Shown here one piece after another: positions 15,153 through 23,588 of a stretch of DNA of 64,000 nt (its first letter is position 1; each line of letters opens with the position of its first letter). Both the position numbers and the translations under genes were made by a program. Below the pieces are notes generated by a model that saw nothing but the letters and a program-made list of their open reading frames with translations, searched no databases and was not told where the DNA came from. Source of the stretch: Lysobacter ciconiae. GTDB lineage: Bacteria; Pseudomonadota; Gammaproteobacteria; Xanthomonadales; Xanthomonadaceae. The stretch is from positions 434,001 through 498,000 of the forward strand of contig NZ_CP063656.1 of assembly GCF_015209725.1 (NCBI RefSeq). The letters are read 5' to 3'.

Positions 15153-17027
15153 ATGCGTCGCATCCTTGCCGTTTCCGCGCTGTCTCTTGCCCTGTGCGTC
15201 GCATGCTCAACGGGCGCGCCGACAAAAACCGCGGCTCCCACCGCCACGGCCGCCCAGACCTCCGCGGTCCAGGGCGCCTCCGAGGACGCGCGCCTCAACG
15301 CGTGGTTCGAGCGCAAATACGAGGAGCAGCTGCAGTTCAGCCCGATCCAGATGACCTTCCTGGGCCGCAAGGACCGCTATTCCGAGATCGACGACCTGTC
15401 GCGCGCGGCAGGTGAGCGCCAACTCGCGTGGCAGATCGCTGCGCTGCAGGAGATGCAGTCGAACTTCGATTACGATGCCCTCGGCGACGATGCGCAGCTC
15501 TCGTGGGACCTGTTCAAGTACCAGGTCGAGCAGTCAAAGGCCGGCCACCGGTTTGTCGATCACCAGTATCCGTTCGAGCAGATGGGTGGCATGCAATCGC
15601 AGCTGCCGACCTTCCTGATCAATTTCCACAAGGTGGAGGATGAATCGGATTACCTTGCCTATATCGCCCGACTTCGCGAGGCGCCGCGGGCTTTCGGGCA
15701 GCTGATGGAGCAGGTGAAAATTTCGGCGAAGAAGGGCATCCGGCCGCCACGTTTCGCCCACGAGGGCGTGCTCGAGCAGGGTGGCAAGGTGGTCACCGGA
15801 GCCCCCTTTACCGACGGCGCCGACAGCGCGCTGTGGGCCGACGCGCAGGCCAAGGCCGATGGGCTTGTGAAGGCCGGCAAGATCGACACGGCACGTGCGT
15901 CCGAGTTGAAGGCGCAGGCCCGCGCCGCGCTGGTGGAAGCGGTGCAGCCGGCATATTCGGAAATGCTCGCCTGGTTCAAGGCCGATCTGCCCAACGCCAA
16001 GGCCAATCCCTCCGGCGTCGGCACCACCCATCCCGATGGCAAGGCCTATTACGCCCAGCGCCTGCAGGCATCGACCACGACCGACCTCACGCCCGATGAA
16101 GTGCACCAGATCGGACTGGACGAAGTGGCGCGGATCCGCGGCGAGATGGAGGCGCTGAAAGAGCGCGTCGGCTTCAAGGGCGACCTGCAGGCGTTCTTCC
16201 ACTTCATGCGCACCGACCCGCAGTTCAAGTATCCCAACACCGATGCCGGGCGCCAGGCCTACATCGACGATGCCAGCAAGGCGATCGCGACCATCAAGCA
16301 GCAGTTGCCCCACTACTTCGGCCTGCTGCCCAAGGCCGACATCGTGGTCAAGCGGGTGGAGGCGTTCCGCGAAGTGGACGGCGCCGCGCAGCACTACTAC
16401 CCCAGCACCCCGGACGGCAGCCGTCCGGGCGTGTACTACGCGCACCTGTCGGACATGAACGCGATGCCGAAGACCGAGCTGGAGGTCATCGCCTACCACG
16501 AGGGACTGCCGGGCCATCACATGCAGATCGCCATCGCGCAGGAGCTGGAGGGTGTGCCGGAGTTCCGCAAGCAGGCCGGGTTCACCGCCTACGCCGAGGG
16601 CTGGGGCCTGTACGCCGAGTGGCTGGCGCGCGAGATGCCGGGTACCTACACCGACCCGTACTCCGAGTACGGTCGCCTGACCTCGGAGATGTGGCGCGCG
16701 ATCCGCCTGGTGGTCGACACCGGGCTGCACGCCAAGGGCTGGACCCAGAAGCAGGCCGTCGCGTATTTCGCCGAGAACAGCTCGATCCCGACCGAGGCGG
16801 TCGAGGCCGAAGTGCGCCGCTACATCACCTGGCCCGGCCAGGCGACGGCTTACAAGATCGGCATGATCAAGATCCAGCAGCTGCGCGCGAAGGCCGAAGC
16901 CGAACTGGGCGACGACTTCGACATCCGCCATTTCCACGACGCCGTGCTTGGCGGCGGCGCGATGCCGCTGACCCTGCTGGAGCGGCGCATCGACCAGTGG
17001 ATCGCGGACGAGAAAAAGGCGGGGTGA
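15153..17027 (+). CDS. DUF885 family lipoprotein, putative metallopeptidase
   Basis: A 624-residue envelope protein. ATG 15153 has CTGGAG five bases upstream; GTG 15147 is a weaker alternative. The N-terminus is a lipoprotein signal ending LALCVACSTG, so the protein should be lipid-anchored. A Thr/Ala-rich linker is followed by the DUF885 fold. The family zinc-site candidate YHEGLPGHH gives His449, Glu450, His455 and His456, and FTAYAEGWGLYAEWL follows, with a Glu that may be the third ligand. Family members are thought to be zinc-dependent carboxypeptidases or dipeptidases. It is convergent with the amidohydrolase genes, and the pair of palindromic elements lies between them. Confidence 0.88.
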   Translation: MRRILAVSALSLALCVACSTGAPTKTAAPTATAAQTSAVQGASEDARLNAWFERKYEEQLQFSPIQMTFLGRKDRYSEIDDLSRAAGERQLAWQIAALQEMQSNFDYDALGDDAQLSWDLFKYQVEQSKAGHRFVDHQYPFEQMGGMQSQLPTFLINFHKVEDESDYLAYIARLREAPRAFGQLMEQVKISAKKGIRPPRFAHEGVLEQGGKVVTGAPFTDGADSALWADAQAKADGLVKAGKIDTARASELKAQARAALVEAVQPAYSEMLAWFKADLPNAKANPSGVGTTHPDGKAYYAQRLQASTTTDLTPDEVHQIGLDEVARIRGEMEALKERVGFKGDLQAFFHFMRTDPQFKYPNTDAGRQAYIDDASKAIATIKQQLPHYFGLLPKADIVVKRVEAFREVDGAAQHYYPSTPDGSRPGVYYAHLSDMNAMPKTELEVIAYHEGLPGHHMQIAIAQELEGVPEFRKQAGFTAYAEGWGLYAEWLAREMPGTYTDPYSEYGRLTSEMWRAIRLVVDTGLHAKGWTQKQAVAYFAENSSIPTEAVEAEVRRYITWPGQATAYKIGMIKIQQLRAKAEAELGDDFDIRHFHDAVLGGGAMPLTLLERRIDQWIADEKKAG

Positions 17028-17031
17028 GGTC

Positions 17032-17133
17032 GGGGCGGGACCTGCCGACCTTCGCGGCGAATGTCCCCCGGCCTCCGCCTGCGGCGGAGGCCTCCTCCTT
17101 TATTTCGCCCCGAAGGCCGGCAGGTCCCGCCCC
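17032..17133 (+). repeat. Nested palindromic element, copy 1
   Basis: Outer arms 17032-17054 and 17111-17133 pair over 23 bp with one mismatch. Inside, the conserved strings GCGAATGTCCCCCGGC (17057-17072) and GCCTCCTCCTTTA (17090-17102) flank an inner hairpin GCCTCCGCC-tgc-GGCGGAGGC (17071-17091). The outer stem begins 4 bp after the DUF885 stop codon. It has the same conserved strings as the element at 17197-17282, in opposite orientation. Likely effects are termination or mRNA end protection. Confidence 0.75.
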
Positions 17134-17196
17134 CGCGCTGTGGGTGTGAAACCGCCGGTTTTACCTACTGCAACCGCCGCCACTATTTAACGTCGG

Positions 17197-17282
17197 GGAT
17201 GCTTGCCCTTGGGTGTGAAGTAAAGGAGGAGGCACCGGCTTGACCGGTGCCGGGGGACATTCGCACCCAAGGGCATGCATCC
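17197..17282 (-). repeat. Nested palindromic element, copy 2 (inverted relative to copy 1)
   Basis: Outer arms GGATGCTTGCCCTTGGGTG (17197-17215) and 17264-17282 pair with one mismatch. Inside, TAAAGGAGGAGGC (17221-17233) and GCCGGGGGACATTCGC (17249-17264) are exact reverse complements of the conserved strings of copy 1. An inner hairpin GCACCGG-cttga-CCGGTGC (17232-17250) replaces the inner hairpin of copy 1 with a different sequence. It ends 19 bp from the 3' end of the convergent amidohydrolase gene. Confidence 0.75.
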
Positions 17283-17301
17283 CTCACCCTTCGCACTCCT
17301 A

Positions 17302-18603
17302 CTACCGCACCGCCGCTGGATACGCCGGCGGCAAACCGCCGCGCTCGGCCGGGACAGTCGGCTGCAGATACCGGTCCCGCAGATCCGTCTGCCGGCTGCG
17401 CATCTGGATCGGCTTGCCGTCGAACCAGACCTGGGTGGCCACCGCGTTCACCTCCAGAGGATCGCCGCTCCACAGCACCAGGTCGGCACGTTTGCCGACG
17501 GCGATGCTGCCGACGCTGTCCGTGACGCCGAAGACCTTTGCCGGTACCGACGTCAGTCCGGCGACGCCGAGATCCCAGGGCAGGCCGTGGGCGACGGCGT
17601 TGCCCGCCGCCTGGCGGATCTTGCGCGCGTTGTGGGAACCGTCGCCGCTCTGGCTGAAGCCCACCGCCACCCCGGCCGCGGCCAGTCGGGCGGCGTTTTC
17701 CGGCGTCGCGCCGATCTGGTCGAAGCCGGCTGGCAGCGTGTCCAGCGGATTGACGAACACGGCTACGTCGGCAGCGGCGAGCTGGGGCGCGAGCTTCCAT
17801 GCCTCGGCGCCGCCGAGGATGGCGATCCTGACCTTGTGTTTGGCCGACCAGCGCAGCAGCTGGCGGATATCGGCGGCGCGATCCACGCCGACCACGACGC
17901 GGCCGCCGTTGTCCAGATAGGTCGCCAGGGATTTGCGCCCGGCGGGTGTCAGCAGCGCCACCTTGGCGTCGAGCGGAATCCGGCCGCGCACCTCGTCCAC
18001 CAACTGGTCCAGGATCATCCATTGCGCGGCCCGCGACTGTCCGCTCAGACCGGCCGCATCCGCGCCGATGTCGACAAACAGGGCCTTCGGCCCGATCGGG
18101 TCCGCGCTGCCGTCGAGGCGGAACACACCGCCCTGGCCGCCGATGATCGAGCCTTCACTGTCGCTGCCCGCGCCCAGCAGGGTCCAACCGATGCCCTCGA
18201 TACGGGCGACGGGAACCAGCAGCGAATCGGGGTTGTAGGCGAGCGTGACGTCAAACTCCGGGCGCACCGGCATGCCCGCTGCGCCCAGGCCGAGACGGCT
18301 GTCCACGGTGGAGCGCTCGCCGGAGACCTCCTCGATGCCGATCCCGGTGATGCCGCCGAACAGGGCCGGCGTCAGGCGGCGCTCGCCCGCGTCGACAACC
18401 CGCACGCTGGCCGGCGCGCTCAGGGCGGCGCCGATCTGGCGGATGACGCCACCGCTGACCAGCACGTCGGTGTTGGTCAACGTCGCCGGGCTCGCGCCGG
18501 TGTGCACGGTGGCGTTGCGGATCAGCAGCTCCCGCGCGGTGGCAGGAACCGCGCACAGCGCCAGCACGGCAGCGGCCAGCGACGTCATTGCCAGGCGCTT
18601 CAC
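17302..18603 (-). CDS. Exported amidohydrolase-like protein lacking the HxH metal motif
   Basis: A 433-residue protein with a signal peptide (MKRLAMTSLAAAVLALCAVPATA). I start at GTG 18603 because GGAGG lies six bases upstream and the start overlaps the stop of the preceding gene; ATG 18588 is the alternative. It shares the amidohydrolase N- and C-terminal beta-sandwich pattern (ELLIRNATVHTG; GSIAVGKRADLVLWSGDPL). Where catalytic members read TPGxxDxHxH it reads RRLTPALFGGITGIGIEEV, and only four histidines remain in the whole protein. It therefore probably does not bind the usual metals. It is translationally coupled to the upstream, intact paralogue, which suggests a partner or scaffold role. 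Confidence 0.8.
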   Translation of the reverse strand: MKRLAMTSLAAAVLALCAVPATARELLIRNATVHTGASPATLTNTDVLVSGGVIRQIGAALSAPASVRVVDAGERRLTPALFGGITGIGIEEVSGERSTVDSRLGLGAAGMPVRPEFDVTLAYNPDSLLVPVARIEGIGWTLLGAGSDSEGSIIGGQGGVFRLDGSADPIGPKALFVDIGADAAGLSGQSRAAQWMILDQLVDEVRGRIPLDAKVALLTPAGRKSLATYLDNGGRVVVGVDRAADIRQLLRWSAKHKVRIAILGGAEAWKLAPQLAAADVAVFVNPLDTLPAGFDQIGATPENAARLAAAGVAVGFSQSGDGSHNARKIRQAAGNAVAHGLPWDLGVAGLTSVPAKVFGVTDSVGSIAVGKRADLVLWSGDPLEVNAVATQVWFDGKPIQMRSRQTDLRDRYLQPTVPAERGGLPPAYPAAVR

Positions 18604-20024
18604 AGGGCGCCTCCGGTGGTGGCGGGCTGGCCGAGCATGAAGTCCGAGGTCGCCCGGCGGGAGGGGTCGTTGATGTCGTGCACGCGTGCGCCGTCGACGT
18701 AGACCTGCTCGGCCTTGGCGTACACGCTGAAGGGGTTGCCGCTCCAGAGCACTACGTCGGCCATTTTCCCGACCTCCAGGGTGCCGGTTTGATCGGCGAT
18801 GCCCATCGATTTCGCTGGGTTGGCGGTCAGCCAGAGGATCGCCCGCTCCGGTGCGATCTCGATGCCCGCCAGTTGCGCGTGTGCCATGACCTTTGCCGCC
18901 TCCTGGTTGAGGCGCTGGATGTCGTCGGCCGAATCGCTGTGCAGGATCGCGCAGCTGCCCGGCTGGCGGTCGACCAGCGCGATGTTTTCCTGGATGCCAT
19001 CGAAAGCCTCCAGCTTGAACCCCCACCAGTCCGACCACAGCGCCGCGCAGGTGCCGGAGCGGGCCAGCTTGTCGGCGATCTTGTAGGCCTCCACGCCGTG
19101 GTGGAAGGCGGCGATGCGGAAGCCGAACTCGTCGGCCAGGTCGAGCATCGTCGCCATCTCGTCGGCGCGGTAGCAGTGGATGTGCACGCGAATGTCGCCG
19201 TTGATCGCGCCAGCCAGCGTTTCCAGCTTGAGGTCCTGCTTGCCGGCGCTCTCGCCCTCGCCCTCGGCCTGCTTGCCCCAGCGGCGCTTTTTGCTCGTCG
19301 AATCGTTGCCGCTGCCGTTCTTTTTCAGGTACTCGGCGGCCTCGATGAACGCGGCCCGGTAGCCGGCCACGTTGCCCATGCGGGTCGCCGGGCCGCCCTT
19401 GTCACCATAGACGCGCTTGGGGTTCTCGCCACAGGCCATTTTCAGCCCCCACGGCGCGCCGGGAAACTTCATCGCCTGGTAGCTGACCGCGGGCACATTC
19501 TTGAGCGTCACCCCGCGACCGCCGATCAGGTTGGCCGAGCCGGGCAGGATCTGCAGCGAGGTGATGCCGCCGGCGCGGGCGGCGTTGAAGCCCGGATCCT
19601 GCGGCCACACCGAGTGCTCGGCCCAGACCGCCGCGGTCACCGGAGCGGTCATCTCGTTGCCGTCGCTGTGCGCGCGCACGCCAGGACTCGGGTAGACGCC
19701 CAGGTGCGAGTGCACATCGATGATGCCGGGGGTGACCCACTTGCCGCGCCCGTCCACGACCGTGGTGTTGGCAGGCACAGACAGGTTTACCCCTACTCCG
19801 GCGATTCGGCCTTCCACCATCAGCACGTCGGCCCCCTCCATCCGCTCGCCGGTGCCGGTGAGCACGGTCGCTCCCTGCAGCAGCACGGCCGGCGAGGCGA
19901 TGACCTGGTAGGTGCTCGGATACGGGTCCGGACGCGGCGCGCTGGCGGCTTGGGCGGACGGCGAGGCCATCCCCAGCGCCAGCGTCAGCGCCGCCGCGAG
20001 GAGGGCGGTGTTTGGTCGAGACAT
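18600..20024 (-). CDS. Exported amidohydrolase (imidazolonepropionase-like)
   Basis: Periplasmic metal-dependent hydrolase of the amidohydrolase superfamily, 474 residues, with signal peptide MSRPNTALLAAALTLALGMA ending near SAQA. The metal site is intact: GIIDVHSHLGVYP (HxH), VHIHCYRADEM, and further His in AAFHHGVEA and CAILHSDSADD. GTLEVGKMADVVLWSGNPF closes the composite beta-sandwich. A charged, Lys/Gly/Ser-rich insertion (about residues 236-260) interrupts the barrel. Relatives act on cyclic amides or dipeptides, but the substrate here is unknown. It is the first gene of a two-gene operon with the degenerate paralogue, overlapping it by 4 bp. Confidence 0.88.
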   Translation of the reverse strand: MSRPNTALLAAALTLALGMASPSAQAASAPRPDPYPSTYQVIASPAVLLQGATVLTGTGERMEGADVLMVEGRIAGVGVNLSVPANTTVVDGRGKWVTPGIIDVHSHLGVYPSPGVRAHSDGNEMTAPVTAAVWAEHSVWPQDPGFNAARAGGITSLQILPGSANLIGGRGVTLKNVPAVSYQAMKFPGAPWGLKMACGENPKRVYGDKGGPATRMGNVAGYRAAFIEAAEYLKKNGSGNDSTSKKRRWGKQAEGEGESAGKQDLKLETLAGAINGDIRVHIHCYRADEMATMLDLADEFGFRIAAFHHGVEAYKIADKLARSGTCAALWSDWWGFKLEAFDGIQENIALVDRQPGSCAILHSDSADDIQRLNQEAAKVMAHAQLAGIEIAPERAILWLTANPAKSMGIADQTGTLEVGKMADVVLWSGNPFSVYAKAEQVYVDGARVHDINDPSRRATSDFMLGQPATTGGAL

Positions 20025-20217
20025 TGGATTTCCCCGATGTGTTGCAGCGGCCGTTGCGGCCGCATGGCGATGGATTCACCGTAGCCGCGGACCACAGCCG
20101 TGCCAAGAGTGACAATGGTCATGCCGGGGGTTCGGGCAGCCGCCGGAGGCAGGCTCACCGCGCCGTAGACGCGGCTGCTGCTACCGTCGACACCTCTTCC
20201 GATTGACGAGGTGCCCG

Positions 20218-20760
20218 ATGGACACGACGGCCGAAGCGGTCCTTGAATTCTGGCGTGAGGCCGGCCCCGACATGTGGTTCGGGGGCGGCGAAGCCTTCGA
20301 CCGACGGGTGCGCGAGCAGCTGGGGGAAGCGCACATGGCCGCCTCGCGCGGCGAGTTGCACGAGTGGATGGAGTCGGCGGAAAGCGCCATGGCGCTGGTC
20401 CTGCTGCTGGACCAGGTCCCTCGCCACATCTTCCGCGGCAGCGCGCATGCCTACGCCACTGACCCCCTGGCCTGCGAGGTCGCCACGCGGGCGGTCGGGC
20501 ACGGCTTCGACACCCAGATCGATCCCGAGCTGCGACGCTTCTTCTATCTGCCCTTCACCCACAGCGAGGACCCGATGCAGCAGCAGCGGTCCGTCGAACT
20601 GCACCGGACCATGCCCGGCGAGGAGCCTGACAAGTGGGCCGTGCACCATCAGGCGATCATCGAGCGTTTCGGGCGGTTCCCGCACCGCAACGCGCTGTTT
20701 GGACGTGCCACCACGCCGACCGAACAGGCGTGGCTGGACGAGGGCGGCTTCAGTGGCTGA
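20218..20760 (+). CDS. DUF924 family protein
   Basis: A 180-residue soluble protein of the DUF924 family, which has a helical TPR-like fold and no established function. Recognisable stretches are VLEFWREAGPDMWFGG at the N-terminus, LLLDQVPRHIFRGSAHAYATD in the centre, and FFYLPFTHSEDPMQQQRSV (Phe-rich). All are characteristic of the family. ATG 20218 follows GAGGTGCCCG, giving a sensible ribosome site; the TTG five codons upstream is rejected. It is convergent with the glutaredoxin fusion, 21 bp apart. Size is normal and no part is missing. Confidence 0.9.
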   Translation: MDTTAEAVLEFWREAGPDMWFGGGEAFDRRVREQLGEAHMAASRGELHEWMESAESAMALVLLLDQVPRHIFRGSAHAYATDPLACEVATRAVGHGFDTQIDPELRRFFYLPFTHSEDPMQQQRSVELHRTMPGEEPDKWAVHHQAIIERFGRFPHRNALFGRATTPTEQAWLDEGGFSG

Positions 20761-20781
20761 AGCCGCCGCGGGCGCGTCGGC

Positions 20782-21711
20782 TCAGTAGGTCGGCACGCTC
20801 GGATCGACCTTCGCGCTCCACTCGGCGATGCCGCCGCTGACGTTGTACAGGCGCTTGAAGCCGAGCGCGCGGAAGTCCTCGGCGACCTGGGCGCTGCGGG
20901 CACCGGTGTGGCAGATGAATGCCAGCCCGGTGTCCCGTGGCAGGTCCTCCAGCTCCGCGCGACCGTTGCCGTCGAGCGTCTTGAACGGAACCTTGACCGA
21001 GGCCACCGCGCGTTCTTCGGCCGGGCGCACGTCCACCAGCACAACGTCGCCGTCGACCACCTTGACGGCCGCCTCGGTCACTTCCAGCACGCTTACCTTG
21101 GGTGGTGCGTTGGGGTTGTCGATCACCAGACCGCGGCCACGCTCGTCCTCGACCCAGTCGATCGACAGGCCGCGCGCGCGCTGGGCGCTGGCGACGTCGA
21201 ACTGCACGCGCAGGCCTTCGGCCTCGCTGGTGATGGCGTTGTCATCGACCGGCGCCAGCTGCAGGCGGGCGTTGAAGCGCGGGTCGATCTCGACCTGCAA
21301 CGCGTATCCCTTGCCGGCGTTGCCCACGGCTTCGCCGAGCATTTTCGCCGCTGCGGGGGTGATCGTGATCGCCGGCGGCGTGCGGTCCGGGGCCGGCACG
21401 CCCAGCGCCGTGTAGAGCTCGCCGGAGCGGGCAATCTGCTCGATGATGTCGCTGCCGCCGACCAGCTCCTTGTCGATGTAGAGCTGCGGGATCGTCGGCC
21501 ATTCGCCGTAGACCTTGATGCCTTCGCGGATCTCGGGATCCGAGAGCACGTCCACGTGCTGGTACTTCACCCCGGTCGCGCCCAGCAGCCCGACCGCCTT
21601 GGCCGAGAACCCGCACTGGGGCGCCGCCGGCTCGCCTTTCATGAACAGGACGACGCGGTTGGTGGTGAGCAGTTCTTCGATGCGCGAGCGCAGTGCGGGA
21701 TCAAGTGACAT
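20782..21711 (-). CDS. Monothiol glutaredoxin / A-type-like / rhodanese fusion
   Basis: Three domains in 309 residues. Residues 1-108 are a Grx4-type monothiol glutaredoxin with QCGFS (Cys33), WPTIPQLYIDKELVGGSDII and the GSDI glutathione site; these proteins carry and transfer [2Fe-2S] clusters. Residues about 113-203 resemble an A-type (HesB/IscA) domain (ITITPAAAKMLGEAV...LRVQFDVASAQ) but contain no cysteine, so it cannot ligate a cluster in the normal way. Residues about 210-309 are a rhodanese domain with active-site Cys267 in CHTGARSAQVAEDFRALG. The layout suggests an iron-sulfur or sulfane-sulfur delivery protein. It is monocistronic, divergent from the deacetylase gene. Confidence 0.92.
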   Translation of the reverse strand: MSLDPALRSRIEELLTTNRVVLFMKGEPAAPQCGFSAKAVGLLGATGVKYQHVDVLSDPEIREGIKVYGEWPTIPQLYIDKELVGGSDIIEQIARSGELYTALGVPAPDRTPPAITITPAAAKMLGEAVGNAGKGYALQVEIDPRFNARLQLAPVDDNAITSEAEGLRVQFDVASAQRARGLSIDWVEDERGRGLVIDNPNAPPKVSVLEVTEAAVKVVDGDVVLVDVRPAEERAVASVKVPFKTLDGNGRAELEDLPRDTGLAFICHTGARSAQVAEDFRALGFKRLYNVSGGIAEWSAKVDPSVPTY

Positions 21712-21774
21712 GACAAGGCTTCCGTAAGATGCGGACGGATTACGTCCCGGGTAGGCCGGCCAGTGTAACGAGGC

Positions 21775-22584
21775 GTGGCTGACGCTGGCATGATCCAGGT
21801 CATGGCGACCCCCGACCCGCACCGCGTTCCCCGCCGTCCCCACGCGTGGTGGATGATCCTGCTCGCGTCCCAGCTACTGGTCGCGGCCCTGTGGTGGCGC
21901 TGGGGCTGGCCGGTCGGCCTGCCGGTGATGCTGGCCAGCCACCTGCCGTTCCTGTGGGGCACGCTGAAACCCGATTCGCGGCTGTTCAGCCCGGTCCTGT
22001 CGCGGCTGCCGACCCACGAGCGCGTGGTGTGGCTGACCATCGACGACGGTCCATCGGATGACACCGTGGCGGTGCTGGACCTGCTGGATGCGCATGCCGC
22101 CAAGGCGACGTTCTTCCTGGTGGGCGAGCGTGCGCGTGAACGACCCGAGCTGGTGCGCGAGATAGTGCGGCGCGGCCACGGAATCGGCAACCACAGCCAC
22201 AGCCACCCGCAGTCGGTGTTCTGGGCGCTGGGTCCGGCGCGGATGCGCGAGCAGATCGGCCGCGCGCAGGCCGAGCTGACGGCGATCGCCGGCACCGCGC
22301 CGCGATGGTTCCGTGCCGTGGTCGGCATGGCCAACCCGTTCGTGGCGAGCGCCCTGCGCGAGCACGGCCTGGCCCGCGTCGCCTGGAGCGCGCGCGGCTT
22401 CGATGCGGTGGCCGCGGATCCGCAGGCGGTGGTCGCGCGTATCGAGCGCGATCTTGCGCCGGGCGCGATCGTATTGATGCACGAGGGCGCCCGGCACGGA
22501 CGCAACGTGGAGACGCTGCGGCTGCTACTGCAACTGCTGGAAAACGAAGGATTCCGGACGCTGGTGCCGGCGGGGGAGGGGTGA
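21775..22584 (+). CDS. Polysaccharide deacetylase (NodB homology) membrane protein
   Basis: A 269-residue protein with the CE4 fold. A membrane segment near residues 25-55 (MILLASQLLVAALWWRWG) anchors it in the inner membrane, with the catalytic domain probably periplasmic. The NodB motifs are present: TIDDGPSDDT (catalytic Asp and metal Asp), GIGNHSHSHPQS (HxxxH-like metal His), FRAVVGMANPF and IVLMHEGARHGRN. Family enzymes remove N-acetyl groups from glycans. The Arg/Pro motif is less typical (FRAVVGM rather than FRPPYG). Starts GTG 21775, ATG 21790 and ATG 21802 are all possible; none has a strong ribosome site. Substrate is unknown. Confidence 0.85.
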   Translation: MADAGMIQVMATPDPHRVPRRPHAWWMILLASQLLVAALWWRWGWPVGLPVMLASHLPFLWGTLKPDSRLFSPVLSRLPTHERVVWLTIDDGPSDDTVAVLDLLDAHAAKATFFLVGERARERPELVREIVRRGHGIGNHSHSHPQSVFWALGPARMREQIGRAQAELTAIAGTAPRWFRAVVGMANPFVASALREHGLARVAWSARGFDAVAADPQAVVARIERDLAPGAIVLMHEGARHGRNVETLRLLLQLLENEGFRTLVPAGEG

Positions 22585-22599
22585 GATCTGCGCACAGCA

Positions 22600-22623
22600 A
22601 AACGCCGCCCGGAGGCGGCGTTT
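22600..22623. terminator. Bidirectional terminator hairpin between deacetylase and bamD
   Basis: AAACGCCGCC (22600-22609) and GGCGGCGTTT (22614-22623) form a perfect 10-bp stem with a CGGA tetraloop, 15 bp after the deacetylase stop codon. The three T (plus strand) and three A (T on the minus strand) ends suit weak termination in both directions for the two convergent genes. Confidence 0.75.
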
Positions 22624-22662
22624 CACCGTACGGCAGATGCTGCGCGAACCAGGGTTCGCCGG

Positions 22663-23508
22663 TCAGTAATCCAGCGCCGACTTCTCGCGCGCAAACGGGT
22701 TGAGCTTGCGCCAGTCGCCGGGGTACTTCGGCCAGTTGCCGGCCAGGTACGGGTGCCCCGGATCGGCCTTCTGCAGGCGTGCGCGGGTGTCCGCGGCCAG
22801 GGTCTCATTGCCCAGGCCCGTGTACGCAGCGGCGAGCGCGGCGATCGCGTCGTTCTGGTATTTGCTGTCGGGGTAGGTCTCCAGCAGGTAGGTCGCACGT
22901 TCCACCGCCGCGACGTAGGCCGTGCGGCGCAGGTTGTACAGCGAGACTTCCAGCTCATGCCGGGCGAAGGTGTTCTGCAGCTCGGCCATGCGCTCGCGCG
23001 CGTCGGCGGCGTAGAGGCTGTTGGGGTAGCGCTCCACGACGATGGAGAAGTCGTTGTAGGCCTGGTGCGGGGTGGCCAGGTCGCGGCGGCTGGGATCGAG
23101 CTTCCAGACCTTCTGCAGGAATACGGTGTCGCGGCTGGAGTTCACCAGCCCGCGCAGGTAGTACAGGTAGGCGATGTTGCGGTGCGTCGGGTAGGTACGG
23201 ATGAAGCGGTCGATGCTGCTGATCGCTTCCTCGTGATTGCCGGCCTTGTACTGCGCGTAGGCGGTCTCGATCAGCGCCTGCTCGGTGTAGGCACCGTACG
23301 GGTACTGGGCGACCAGGCCCTTGAAGTTGTCGGCACCGGCCGACCAGTTGCCGCGCTTCATGGCGGCGTGGCCCTTCTCGTACAGCTCCTCCACCGGCGC
23401 GGCCTCCGGAGTGGTGTCTTTCTTCTTGAACATGGAGCAGCCGGGGCCGATGAAAGCGACGATCAGCAGCAGCGGCAGCACGCGGAGGGGGGCATAACGA
23501 TGGGTCAT
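22663..23508 (-). CDS. bamD: Outer membrane protein assembly factor BamD
   Basis: Lipoprotein subunit of the BAM complex that inserts beta-barrel proteins into the outer membrane. From ATG 23508 the protein is 281 residues. The lipoprotein signal ends VAFIGPGCSM with lipidated Cys24. The mature part is built of TPR-like repeats (ELYEKGHAAMKRGNW; FKGLVAQYPYGAYTEQAL; SIDRFIRTYPTHRNIAYLYY; VVERYPNSLYAADARERM), matching YfiO/ComL. A longer in-frame start to 23535 is not needed. It is divergent from rluD, as in Escherichia coli and many gammaproteobacteria. An essential gene; the assignment is secure. Confidence 0.96.
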   Translation of the reverse strand: MTHRYAPLRVLPLLLIVAFIGPGCSMFKKKDTTPEAAPVEELYEKGHAAMKRGNWSAGADNFKGLVAQYPYGAYTEQALIETAYAQYKAGNHEEAISSIDRFIRTYPTHRNIAYLYYLRGLVNSSRDTVFLQKVWKLDPSRRDLATPHQAYNDFSIVVERYPNSLYAADARERMAELQNTFARHELEVSLYNLRRTAYVAAVERATYLLETYPDSKYQNDAIAALAAAYTGLGNETLAADTRARLQKADPGHPYLAGNWPKYPGDWRKLNPFAREKSALDY

Positions 23509-23588
23509 GGTCGATATCACGGGCGCCGGGGGCACGAAGCGCCGATAATAGCAGTCCCGCGCCGTGTGCCCTTAACCGTGTCCTGCCA
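23509..23588. promoter_or_regulatory. Shared bamD / rluD promoter region
   Basis: An 80-bp gap separates the divergent start codons. Its only AT-rich core is GATAATAG (23543-23550), which reads GATAAT toward rluD and TATTAT toward bamD. Either could be a -10 box, but no good -35 element stands at 17 bases on either side. Confidence 0.4.

Noticed and set aside
17032..17282. CRISPR array or insertion sequence ends
   Set aside because: Only two inverted units with internal symmetry, no regular spacers, no transposase gene and no target duplication.
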